Assembly (NCBI GenBank): GCA_002294045.1
Contig: DBEP01000102.1
Coordinates: forward strand, 25,172-57,658
Direction: 5' to 3'
Length of the DNA: 32,487 nt
Source of the DNA: Lachnoclostridium sp. UBA903
GTDB lineage: Bacteria > Bacillota > Clostridia > Lachnospirales > Lachnospiraceae
Both the position numbers and the translations under genes were made by a program. The notes beneath the pieces are model-generated. The model was not told where the DNA came from and did not search any database. It saw only the letters and a program-made list of their open reading frames with translations. Shown here in pieces: positions 16,556 to 24,026 of this stretch. The stretch's first letter is position 1. Each line of letters opens with the position of its first letter.

Positions 16556-16630
16556 CTATTTATTTCCTTTCTGATGTTGACTTGCAACAATCGGCTATCT
16601 CCGGCTAATAAAATCTACTTTTAAAAATAC

Positions 16631-16672
16631 ATATTTGCTATAAATCATTTCAATCTGATTTATAGCAAATAT
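16631..16672 (-). terminator. Strong terminator-like hairpin
   Basis: A perfect 17-bp stem (16631-16647 with 16656-16672) encloses an 8-nt loop. On the minus strand it is followed by GTATTTTTAAAAG. It insulates the small membrane protein gene from leftward transcription out of the quorum-sensing region. Confidence 0.6.
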
Positions 16673-17353
16673 AATCTATATTCTACTGTAATAGTTTATA
16701 ATCCCGAACCATTTTATTATCGCTGGTTCTTTCCTTTTCACATGTATACCTTTTCTCTTACCCTTTATTTGACCTCATAAGGCTGCAATGATTCCTATTG
16801 GAACCGGACTATGACTATAGTCCTGACAGCACACTTACTATTGCACCAAATGCCTGCACCAATACCAGAACGTCAAATTCTAATAACACTAGTGCTACAT
16901 CCCCATGAATTACCTCCAGCAAAACCTTTCCCCTGGGTTAATGCTGATTACGCGAGGTTGTCAGTCTGCATTTCCGGATTAGGATACCTTTTCCTCTCCT
17001 CCTAATGCCTGCACGAAAGGCGGTGATATTATAAATAAAATTGTTTATTTAACAATTATGTTCTCAGGTATTTGATATAAGTTCCCAAACTAACATTGTC
17101 TCCCCCTTATGTTACTTTTAAGGAACTGATGGACTTCATCCATACCAAAAGCCGGAATACGCAGATTGAAATTTTAATTGGTTCGGGATTAACTGCATAA
17201 ATAATCTACAAATTACAATAAGTAAAATTATACTCTCCCTTATCTCTATATCCTTAATTTTTATCTGTTCAGAAGATTGTTACTTTCTTCCCATTGCAAG
17301 CCAAAACAAAATCTAACTGCTAGCACCGTAACAATAAGACAAATAAAACTTGT
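16673..17353. other. Gene-poor stretch, possibly decayed peptide genes
   Basis: No convincing gene was found in about 680 bp. Reading leftwards, the frame around 16945-16785 gives glycine- and cysteine-containing runs (GKGFAGGNSWGCSTSVIRI, a TGA stop, then RSGIGAGIWCNSKC) with no plausible start. GTGCAGGCATT occurs twice on the minus strand, near 16847-16857 and 17004-17014. This might be the remains of bacteriocin-like peptide genes, or chance. Confidence 0.25.
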
Positions 17354-17437
17354 TCATTGCACCCGTTTTATTCCCAAAAGTACTGCCGTTATCGCTACTA
17401 TAAAAAACAGGGTAACAGTTTGTTGGAGTTCCTGCAT
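17354..17437 (-). CDS. 27-residue membrane peptide downstream of the autoinducer gene
   Basis: The frame reads MQELQQTVTLFFIVAITAVL then LGIKRVQ and stop. It has a polar N-terminus, one hydrophobic helix (about residues 8-22) and a basic C-terminus. GGAGGG lies 4 nt before the ATG, a strong ribosome site that makes translation plausible. It begins 116 bp after the AgrD-like gene, beyond that gene's terminator, and a TATAAT box is present in between (17466-17471) without a clear -35. It resembles small single-helix peptides such as type I toxins or accessory membrane peptides in shape only. I do not recognise a family. Confidence 0.45.
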   Translation of the reverse strand: MQELQQTVTLFFIVAITAVLLGIKRVQ

Positions 17438-17539
17438 GATACCCTCCTGCATAAACTCTGATTATTATACAAATTACTAAAAAAAGGATACTTTGCCATA
17501 ACTATTCTGTAAATAGAACCGACGGTTATCATGGTTACT

Positions 17540-17591
17540 AAAAAAAAATGCATTAAAACTTCCTGAGCTTTTTCGTATCACTCGGAAGTTT
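17540..17591 (-). terminator. Intrinsic terminator overlapping the end of the AgrD-like gene
   Basis: On the minus strand AAACTTCC and GGAAGTTT (17591-17584 with 17563-17556) pair over 8 bp. The stem extends by GAG/CTC past a single-base bulge. Nine Ts (17548-17540) follow after a short gap. The descending arm covers the last codons of the gene, so the transcript is probably a short monocistronic message. Confidence 0.65.
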
Positions 17592-17696
17592 GGGCTGATA
17601 GGCTATAAAAGTACAGCAACTATTCGCCTCTTTGGTTGTTGACACCAAAGCCAGTTTAGCAGCTATCTTGCTTATTTTCATGACCGAATTCTTCAA
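17553..17696 (-). CDS. agrD: AgrD-like cyclic autoinducer peptide precursor
   Basis: This 47-residue frame starts with TTG. It has the three parts of AgrD precursors: a basic amphipathic N-terminus (KISKIAAKLALV), a Cys-containing peptide core and a conserved tail. The stretch NSCCTFIAYQPKLPSDTKK matches the clostridial pattern in which the thiolactone core is followed by xQPxxP. By analogy the mature ring would be Cys28-Thr-Phe-Ile-Ala32, with Cys27 just outside it. AAAGGAGGG lies 6 nt before the TTG; the ATG five codons later is 22 nt away, so TTG is preferred. It lies downstream of a kinase and regulator of the AgrC/AgrA type and behind a LytTR-type operator. The AgrB protease that would process it is not in the window. 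Confidence 0.85.
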   Translation of the reverse strand: MKNSVMKISKIAAKLALVSTTKEANSCCTFIAYQPKLPSDTKKLRKF

Positions 17697-17738
17697 AGCT
17701 TACCCTCCTTTCACTTTGATTTCTCTTGGTGATTGTAT

Positions 17739-17801
17739 ATTATCATAAAATTTAGATACGTGCCGTTACATGTAGTAACTAGTACGATTTTTGTAGTAAA
17801 T
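17739..17801 (-). promoter_or_regulatory. LytTR-regulated promoter of the AgrD-like gene
   Basis: Two direct repeats, tgtagtaact (17771-17780) and tgtagtaaat (17792-17801), start 21 bp apart, the spacing known for AgrA/ComE-type LytTR dimers. Leftwards of them, AAATTTT (17753-17747) and GATAAT (17744-17739) form the promoter core, and no good -35 box is present. This suggests a promoter that needs activation. The whole layout recurs at 20064-20126. Confidence 0.75.
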
Positions 17802-17888
17802 GTTATTTCCTGGCACATTATCGTGAAATTAACAGATTATTACGATAATAATTTCCATTTTTAGGAAGGATGCAGACAGCCTATGGCA

Positions 17889-19190
17889 TTAAACAAACAG
17901 GAGGGCCGTAACGCTGAATATGTCATCCGAATGCTCTATAGCAAGTAAACCCTGGTATTTTTCTACAGCCTGTTTTACGTTGGAAAGCCCTATACCGTGG
18001 TTATTTTTATCATCATTTGTAGTTATAATATTACCTTTTTCATATAGTATCACATTATCATACTGATTTTTAATATCTATAATTAATCTACCTTTATCGT
18101 ACCGTATAACAGCCTTTATCTTTCGTTTGTCTTCACTTAATTTACTACAGGCAGATATGGCATTATCCAGCAGATTACCCAAGATAACAGTCATATCAAA
18201 GGATTTGACGGATAACTGTTCCGGTACGTTTAATTCCAATATTACTCGGATTCCCTTTCTATCCGCTTCCTGTAATTTAAAATTCAGGATGCTGTCAATT
18301 ACCACATTTCCCGAATGGGCATATTCTTTCTTTATCCCCTTTTCTTCCATTAATTCCGACAGGTATTCCTTTAACCTCTTTTTGTCATTATTCTCAAATA
18401 ACGAATATATAATTGACAAGTGATTCATTAAATCATGATGGAGGGATTTGGTGGTTGTCAATGCCGTCTTCATTAACTGGAACTGACGTTCATAATAATT
18501 ATTTTGCTGCACCAGCATTTTATTTGTCATCTTTTCGTCCATTTCAGCTATAATGGAATCATATAAATAAAAGGTTGCAATATTGACCAGCAATAATAAA
18601 ACAATACAAAAAAGTACCTGCCAGATAGTAAGGCTGGTTGCAATCAGCAGGATTATTATAATAAATAAGGAGGCCGACGGTATCAAAAAAATAGCAAACC
18701 AATAGAATATAGGTATAATGGCACCTTTCCTGATATTCTTATAGTTTTCAATAATTAATACCACCATATAGGTAAATAACTGTATGCTAATCATGCCAAT
18801 AACTGAAGAATAGTTATTTTTAGCAAAAATAGGAGAATTAATATGCCCTGTCAGCAATACCACAATACTTTCCGTACAGAGTAGTATAAGATAAATTAAT
18901 GATACCGACAGTATTCTCTGTTTCAAAGTGGCTCTATAATTAAAAGACAGGAGAGTTAGGGTAATAAGATTGCTTACCAGCATTACAACAGGTATGTTTA
19001 CCAAAAGATATATTCCTGTAATCCATAGGTAATATATGATATAGCTTAATTTTTCCCTGGAATGATTTATTTCCTCCCTGTTAAAAAAGACATTCATAAA
19101 TTTAAATATTATATATGTCCGGAATAAGTTCATTATTATATAAACTGCATTATACATAATGTATTCCAATTTATTTTCCTTCTTTCTCAT
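17889..19190 (-). CDS. AgrC-like GHKL sensor histidine kinase
   Basis: The 433-residue protein has an N-terminal half with about six hydrophobic segments (residues 12-210) and a C-terminal GHKL kinase. The H-box is KSLHHDLMNH (249-257; phospho-acceptor probably His252), the N-box is LGNLLDNAISA (337-347), and the G-box is HGIGLSNVK (398-406). This is the architecture of AgrC-type receptors for peptide pheromones. The ATG at 19190 overlaps the regulator gene by 20 bp and has no ribosome site. A TTG at 19169 follows AGAAGGA by 7 nt and lies one base after the regulator stop codon, so it may be the true start. It should phosphorylate the adjacent LytTR regulator. Confidence 0.92.
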   Translation of the reverse strand: MRKKENKLEYIMYNAVYIIMNLFRTYIIFKFMNVFFNREEINHSREKLSYIIYYLWITGIYLLVNIPVVMLVSNLITLTLLSFNYRATLKQRILSVSLIYLILLCTESIVVLLTGHINSPIFAKNNYSSVIGMISIQLFTYMVVLIIENYKNIRKGAIIPIFYWFAIFLIPSASLFIIIILLIATSLTIWQVLFCIVLLLLVNIATFYLYDSIIAEMDEKMTNKMLVQQNNYYERQFQLMKTALTTTKSLHHDLMNHLSIIYSLFENNDKKRLKEYLSELMEEKGIKKEYAHSGNVVIDSILNFKLQEADRKGIRVILELNVPEQLSVKSFDMTVILGNLLDNAISACSKLSEDKRKIKAVIRYDKGRLIIDIKNQYDNVILYEKGNIITTNDDKNNHGIGLSNVKQAVEKYQGLLAIEHSDDIFSVTALLFV

Positions 19191-19890
19191 ATTTTATCTG
19201 CAATTCCAAAACCTGCCTTCGCCTTTGCTGACTGATTGGCAGAACCGTACCGTTTGACATGGTCAATTCCTTATGTCCGAATACAATGACATGGGCATAG
19301 TTTACCAGGTAAGATTTATGAATATACAGAAAACGATATTTCTCAACTTCCCGAAAAACTTCTTCCATACTTCCGTAAAAGTTAATTTGGGATTGGGCCG
19401 TTATCATTTTAACCTGTCTGTTTTCCGCTTCAAAATACAAAATATCTTTAACAGCTACTTTATATGTATTATGACTTTGCTTAAACGAAAAAACATGATT
19501 CAGCCGGCCTGCCAGTTCCATGGCTTTTTCTATGTCCTTAATTATTTTTTCCGGAGTAATCGGTTTCTGTAAAAAATGCATGGGCCGAACTTCGAACAAT
19601 TCCAGAAAATAATTATCTTTTCCCGAGATATAGACAATCTGTACAGTTTCGTTTTTCATTTCATCCCGTATTATTCTTCCGACTTCCACCCCATTCATAT
19701 GTTTTAATTCAATATCCAGAAATATTAAGTCAAATTCTTCCTCTTTATTCATAAATTGACAGAGTTCTTCTCCTGAAGTAAATACTTCAACATCAATTTC
19801 AATCAAGCTGACTTTACAGTAATTCATTATCGCTTGTTCAATCTCCGAGCAAATGATATTTTCATCATCACAAATAGCAATACGGAACAT
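19171..19890 (-). CDS. LytTR-family response regulator (AgrA-like)
   Basis: The 239-residue protein has a receiver domain (acidic pair Asp8-Asp9, phosphorylated Asp59 in LIFLDIEL, Ser89, Lys109) and a C-terminal LytTR DNA-binding domain (about 137-235, with YIHKSYLVN). It is expected to bind paired direct repeats and activate transcription. The frame is open to 20019, but the protein family begins at MFRIAICDDEN, and GAGGGATGTGGGG precedes the ATG at 19890. It is the first gene of an operon with the AgrC-like kinase. A LytTR-type operator lies about 200 bp upstream, so it is probably autoactivated. Confidence 0.93.
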   Translation of the reverse strand: MFRIAICDDENIICSEIEQAIMNYCKVSLIEIDVEVFTSGEELCQFMNKEEEFDLIFLDIELKHMNGVEVGRIIRDEMKNETVQIVYISGKDNYFLELFEVRPMHFLQKPITPEKIIKDIEKAMELAGRLNHVFSFKQSHNTYKVAVKDILYFEAENRQVKMITAQSQINFYGSMEEVFREVEKYRFLYIHKSYLVNYAHVIVFGHKELTMSNGTVLPISQQRRRQVLELQIKYEKEGK

Positions 19891-20063
19891 CCCCACATCC
19901 CTCTTTCCATAAAGTAAAAGCATATATTCCCCCTGCCTGTCCGGGTTGAGCCGGTTAGTTTTATTGTAGCATTGATTTCCAATTAATGCAAATATTCTGT
20001 AATGGATGATGTTCTGCAAATGTAATGATAACTATCTTGTTGCTCCGGTTTCTCCGCTTTCAA

Positions 20064-20126
20064 TATATCACAAAATTTGCTGTTATTCTGCAAAATGTAA
20101 TAACTGATACGATTTTTGTAGTAACT
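20064..20126 (-). promoter_or_regulatory. LytTR-regulated promoter of the regulator-kinase operon
   Basis: Direct repeats tgtaataact (20096-20105) and tgtagtaact (20117-20126) start 21 bp apart. The 31-bp block is identical at 27 positions to that at 17771-17801. The promoter core AAATTTT (20078-20072) and GATATA (20069-20064) lies at exactly the same distance. The gap 19891-20287 contains nothing else recognisable. The element might also affect the plus-strand gene at 20288, but its orientation matches the minus-strand operon. Confidence 0.75.
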
Positions 20127-20287
20127 AATATTCTATAGTTGTATTCTGCTTTGTCTTTTACTTTCCCTTTTATTTCATACTTTCTTTATCCTTTTTTTAT
20201 ATTCTGGGAGTAAAAAACATGGAACTTTATATAGAATCGTGGTAAGATAATTACAATGGACATCTATAACAAGGAGATACGAAGTTT

Positions 20288-21586
20288 ATGAAGAATAAAA
20301 TAGTTAACCGGCTGCTTATAACAGTAGTTTTTATATTGGCTGTTTATCCGTCGTTTAAGGTACAGGCCGGAGTACAGAATTTTCCCGAGCTGTATATGGA
20401 ATTAAACGTACCGGAGGATACCGTTATTTTAACGAAAGACACGCCGGATACGGACGAGCGGTGGAAAAAGGCCGGAATCTCGGACCCTAAAAGTGAAAAG
20501 GATGCTTTTGATAATATGGGCGTTACGGCTATCCTGTATGACCCGGATACAAAGACAACCGTAAGGCTGCTTAAGAAACAATCCAGTGAAACCAGAAGGC
20601 TCTTCAATTTATCACAGCTGCCGGAGGAAGAACTGACTGAGTTTTTGGATTCTCTTGCTGCTTCAGAGGATGAAAATGCCAAAATATCCGTTCAAAAGTA
20701 TCCGGTACAGGAGGTAATTTTTTTCCGCTACAGCATTGAAATAACCCAGGATGGAAAGCCTATTACCGAAATAATCTACGGAACCATCGTAAACGGATTA
20801 ACAGTCTCATTTGATACCTACAGGGAAAACAGTACGGAGCCGCTGGATGAAAGTTTCATGAAGGAACTGGTTGCAGGAACCCGTTTTACCGAATTTCTGG
20901 ATGAAGCAGAAGTAGAAAAGCAGGAACGGGAGTCTCTCTTCCAGTTAGCCGCCGGGTTTATCGTTCTGGTTGCAGCCATTATTATTTTGATTCTCATAAA
21001 TAAAAATAAAAGCAAGAAACAAAAAGCTCTAAAGGAAAGAAAAACAGAAGCACTGACAAGGTTTTATATGGAACAGAAACAAAAAGAAGAGCAAAACATA
21101 AAAGATCCCGTTTTATTTGTAAACCGGACACAGTACTCGGAAGAAGTTATTAAAGATTTCTGTTACTATAATGAAATTTTAAATAAATTAAAGTTCTGGA
21201 TTACTATGGCAGTGCTCTTTCTTGCCATATTCATCCTTTTATATAATTCTTCTTCCGCCTTTTTAGGTTGTAGTATAGCAGTTATTTTATTATTTGTATT
21301 TATATACTATCAGGGTATCCGGATTGAAAAATTAGTCGGCCGGATGATGAAAGTTTATGAAAAAAATAAAAGTATGGAGGCGTTATTTACGTTTTATGAG
21401 AATTATTTCACATTATCCGGTATACAATATATTTCCAAATACCCTTATACGCAAATAACCGAAATCAAAGAACATAAAAATTATATCTATATTTATATCG
21501 GCCCGGATAAAGCATTCTATCTTAAAAGAGACGGATTTGAACAAGGGGCGGATGAGTTTATGAAATTTATTAATCAGCTTAAATGA
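20288..21586 (+). CDS. Membrane protein with YcxB-like C-terminal domain
   Basis: The 432-residue protein starts with a signal-like helix (about residues 9-27). A mainly hydrophilic outer domain (30-205) follows without a motif that I know. Then come a transmembrane helix (about 217-238), a short Lys/Glu-rich inner linker, two more helices (about 300-345) and a C-terminal domain. That domain (FTLSGIQYISKYPYTQITEI, then YIYIYIGPDKAFYLKRDGF) resembles the YcxB-like domain. The function is unknown. AAGGAG lies 11 nt before the ATG. It is divergent from the LytTR operon and might be linked to it, but the shared region shows no clear promoter for it. Confidence 0.75.
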   Translation: MKNKIVNRLLITVVFILAVYPSFKVQAGVQNFPELYMELNVPEDTVILTKDTPDTDERWKKAGISDPKSEKDAFDNMGVTAILYDPDTKTTVRLLKKQSSETRRLFNLSQLPEEELTEFLDSLAASEDENAKISVQKYPVQEVIFFRYSIEITQDGKPITEIIYGTIVNGLTVSFDTYRENSTEPLDESFMKELVAGTRFTEFLDEAEVEKQERESLFQLAAGFIVLVAAIIILILINKNKSKKQKALKERKTEALTRFYMEQKQKEEQNIKDPVLFVNRTQYSEEVIKDFCYYNEILNKLKFWITMAVLFLAIFILLYNSSSAFLGCSIAVILLFVFIYYQGIRIEKLVGRMMKVYEKNKSMEALFTFYENYFTLSGIQYISKYPYTQITEIKEHKNYIYIYIGPDKAFYLKRDGFEQGADEFMKFINQLK

Positions 21587-21632
21587 GTTTATAAGCAACT
21601 GCAAGCAGACCATGAAACGGGCTGCTGACAAC

Positions 21633-21675
21633 AAACCGGCCGTATGCTCCCGCAGAGGGAACATACGGCCGGTTT
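21633..21675. terminator. Bidirectional terminator between convergent genes
   Basis: A perfect 14-bp GC-rich stem (21633-21646 with 21662-21675) contains a further TCCC/GGGA stem in its loop. It lies between the convergent YcxB-like and fucosidase genes, and T-runs flank it on both strands. Confidence 0.8.
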
Positions 21676-21698
21676 AAACGTAAGCTCTATTCCCGTAC

Positions 21699-23006
21699 TT
21701 AGATAAGCTCCAGTTCCAGGACGGTATCCCTTTCATCATAAAGTCCGGCGATATCCAACTCTACATAGGCATCCTCCGGATAGTCCTCGCCGTTCCACGG
21801 ACGTACCAGCTTTAGTTCCGCACCGTCTTCTAAAATACGGGCTTTTTTAATTTTTCCTTCCAGCCCTTCCAGACGAAAGGCTCCTACACGTCTGTCAAAG
21901 ATGTGGGCATACAGCATTTTCCCGTTCTGAGTGTACCGTCCCCATTCCGGTTTATTTATGTCACTTTTGCCGCAGCCGTAAATACTGTCACCATTTACCC
22001 TCATCCATTCACCGATTTCTTTTAATATTCTAATACTGTCTTTCGGAAATTCCCCTTTGGCATTGGGTCCCACGTTGATGAGCATGTTTCCGCTCTTGCT
22101 GACACATTCCACCAGCATATGAAGGACATTTTCCGTAGTTTTATAGTCCCAGGGCTTGTTCTTTGCATAGCCCCAGTTTTCATTTAATGTCAGGCATAAT
22201 TCCCAGGGTACCGGACGTCCCAGAACATCCACTTCACCCGATGCCGGCATCATACATTCCGGCGAAACAAAATCCCCGGAATGCAGATCCGGTTCTTCTT
22301 TTCTGGCATCCCCGCCCAGACGGTTATCGATAATAATATCCGGCTGAAGGGCTCTCATCATTTTTACCAATTCCGATGCTCTCCAGGTTTCACCTGACAT
22401 ATGTTCAAATTCCGTACCGGACAGCTTTTCATTATCATAGGAAAAATCAAACCACATCAAATCTATTTTCCCATAGTTGGTAAGTAATTCCCTCACCTGA
22501 TTATGAAAATATTCGATATAACTATCCCAGTTATGTTTTACCTCTTTAAATTCCCCGTTGTCCCTCATGGGATGCTGCCTGTCACCATAGTGGGGATAAT
22601 CCGGATGGTGCCAGTCCAGCAGGGAATAGTAAAATCCTACTTTAATGCCTTCCTCCCGGAACGCTTCCACGTATTCCTTTACCAGGTCCCTGCCGCATTT
22701 TGTATTGGTGCTTTTATAATCCGTGTACCCGGAATCAAACAGACAGAATCCGTCATGATGTTTTGTTGTCAGCACCGCATATTTCATACCTGCTTCCTTT
22801 GCGTGCTTTGCCCATTCTTTCGGATTGTACCGGACCGGGTTAAATTCCCTGAAATAGTGGTCATAATCTTGCGTGGATATTTTTTCCGTACTCTTAACCC
22901 ACTCACCTCTGGCCGGAATTGCATACAGTCCCCAATGAATAAACATGCCGAAACGGGCATTTCTGAACCACTCTGTTCTTTTCTCTCTTTCCTGGTATAA
23001 TGACAT
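21699..23006 (-). CDS. GH29 alpha-L-fucosidase
   Basis: The 435-residue protein hydrolyses terminal alpha-L-fucose. The GH29 motifs are clear: WFRNARFGMFIHWGLYAIPA at 13-32, KYAVLTTKHHDGFCLFDS at 75-92, and the nucleophile Asp187 in DLMWFDFSY. No signal peptide is seen, so it should act on imported fuco-oligosaccharides. The open frame extends to 23111, but AAAGGAGAGG precedes the ATG at 23006. It is divergent from an AraC regulator that probably controls it. No fucose catabolism or transport genes are next to it. Confidence 0.95.
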   Translation of the reverse strand: MSLYQEREKRTEWFRNARFGMFIHWGLYAIPARGEWVKSTEKISTQDYDHYFREFNPVRYNPKEWAKHAKEAGMKYAVLTTKHHDGFCLFDSGYTDYKSTNTKCGRDLVKEYVEAFREEGIKVGFYYSLLDWHHPDYPHYGDRQHPMRDNGEFKEVKHNWDSYIEYFHNQVRELLTNYGKIDLMWFDFSYDNEKLSGTEFEHMSGETWRASELVKMMRALQPDIIIDNRLGGDARKEEPDLHSGDFVSPECMMPASGEVDVLGRPVPWELCLTLNENWGYAKNKPWDYKTTENVLHMLVECVSKSGNMLINVGPNAKGEFPKDSIRILKEIGEWMRVNGDSIYGCGKSDINKPEWGRYTQNGKMLYAHIFDRRVGAFRLEGLEGKIKKARILEDGAELKLVRPWNGEDYPEDAYVELDIAGLYDERDTVLELELI

Positions 23007-23048
23007 AATATCCTCTCCTTTTTGTTTAAACAGTTCTTTCCCTGCCGC

Positions 23049-23099
23049 ATAAACTATTGTTGACAAGGATAGTTTATCATCTTTATAATGGGTTTGTAA
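23049..23099. promoter_or_regulatory. Overlapping divergent promoters with an inverted repeat
   Basis: Rightwards, TTGACA (23060-23065) and TATAAT (23084-23089), 18 bp apart, serve the AraC gene. Leftwards, TTACAA (23094-23099) and TAAACT (23071-23076), 17 bp apart, can serve the fucosidase. The inverted repeat ataaactat/atagtttat (23049-23057 with 23069-23077) overlaps both, so one bound protein could control both directions. Confidence 0.6.
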
Positions 23100-23158
23100 T
23101 AAGAAATCCAAACAAAAAGTTGAAAAAAATTAACCTGGTTTTCTGAAAGGAGCCGAAT

Positions 23159-24010
23159 ATGGATAATAATTATGCCAAATATTTTTCCAACCTCTATATT
23201 GATTACTATTACGGGAGCTATACTCATTGTACCGAAACCTGGAAGGAAAACAATATCCTTTGTCCTTTTTGCAAACTATATTATATTACGGACGGAGAAT
23301 GTGAGATTAAAGTAGAAGATACCGCTTATCACGGGTATAAAGGAAGGATGTTTTTCATTCCGTCCCAGACCAGGCATTCCTTTTATCATATCAACGACAA
23401 TTATATTACGAAATACTGGATGCACTTCGAAATAAAAGCTTGGGATGACCAGTTGTTTAAAAATCTTAATCTGCCCTATTTTATTGATATAAAAGACGGT
23501 TCCGAAATCGCAGGTCATTTTGAAGCTATTTTCAGGCAGGCAAAAGAGAATACTCTGGCTTCTGTTTTTCGTTTAAAAGCGGGAATATTGTCCCTTTTAT
23601 CCGATTACATAGCCCTGGCAGACCAAAACCAGGTTACCATTTATGAAGAAAATCATCCCGAGTTTTATTCGGTTATTTCTTATATCAGCGATAATCTGCA
23701 TATCAGACTGACCATAGATGATTTATCCCGCCGGATGCATATGCATCCCAATTATTTTATCCGGTTATTCAAAAGCAGGATGGGCACCACACCCTTGAAC
23801 TATATCAACAAACTGCGTATGGAGCGTGCCAAATCCCTGCTTGAAAATACAAGTCTTCCTGTTTCCGAAATCATGCTCCAGGTCGGCTTTGAGGATTTAA
23901 GTTCCTTTTCTAACTTTTTTAAGCATTATTCGGGATACAATCCAAAAATATTCCGGAAAACGTTTGGTACCCAAAAAATTACCCGTGGTTTTCTTAGCCG
24001 GGAAAATTAA
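23159..24010 (+). CDS. AraC-family transcriptional regulator
   Basis: The 283-residue protein has an N-terminal cupin-like sensor domain (about 30-110, with GRMFFIPSQTRHSF) and a C-terminal pair of helix-turn-helices (about 172-270: LTIDDLSRRMHMHPNYFIRL, then VSEIMLQVGFEDLSSFSNFF). The sensor probably binds a sugar. AAAGGAG lies 6 nt before the ATG. It is divergent from the fucosidase gene, with overlapping promoters, which makes fucosidase its most likely target. It ends 16 bp from the converging accA. Confidence 0.93.
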   Translation: MDNNYAKYFSNLYIDYYYGSYTHCTETWKENNILCPFCKLYYITDGECEIKVEDTAYHGYKGRMFFIPSQTRHSFYHINDNYITKYWMHFEIKAWDDQLFKNLNLPYFIDIKDGSEIAGHFEAIFRQAKENTLASVFRLKAGILSLLSDYIALADQNQVTIYEENHPEFYSVISYISDNLHIRLTIDDLSRRMHMHPNYFIRLFKSRMGTTPLNYINKLRMERAKSLLENTSLPVSEIMLQVGFEDLSSFSNFFKHYSGYNPKIFRKTFGTQKITRGFLSREN

Positions 24011-24026
24011 AAAGATAGGCTTGCTT

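Noticed and set aside
16811..17005. 64-codon plus-strand frame in the gene-poor stretch
   Set aside because: No ribosome site and no family resemblance; treated as open by chance.
17129..17200. 23-codon plus-strand frame (MDFIHTKSRNTQ and on) with AAGGA before the ATG
   Set aside because: The open frame extends upstream without a start, the peptide has no recognisable feature, and one short ribosome-like site is weak support.
17277..17480. 67-codon plus-strand frame over the small membrane peptide
   Set aside because: It is antisense to a minus-strand frame that has a better ribosome site and a clear helix.
20212..20236. ECF sigma-like promoter (GGAAC and CGT) before the YcxB-like gene
   Set aside because: The spacing between the two boxes is about 12 bp, too short for ECF promoters.
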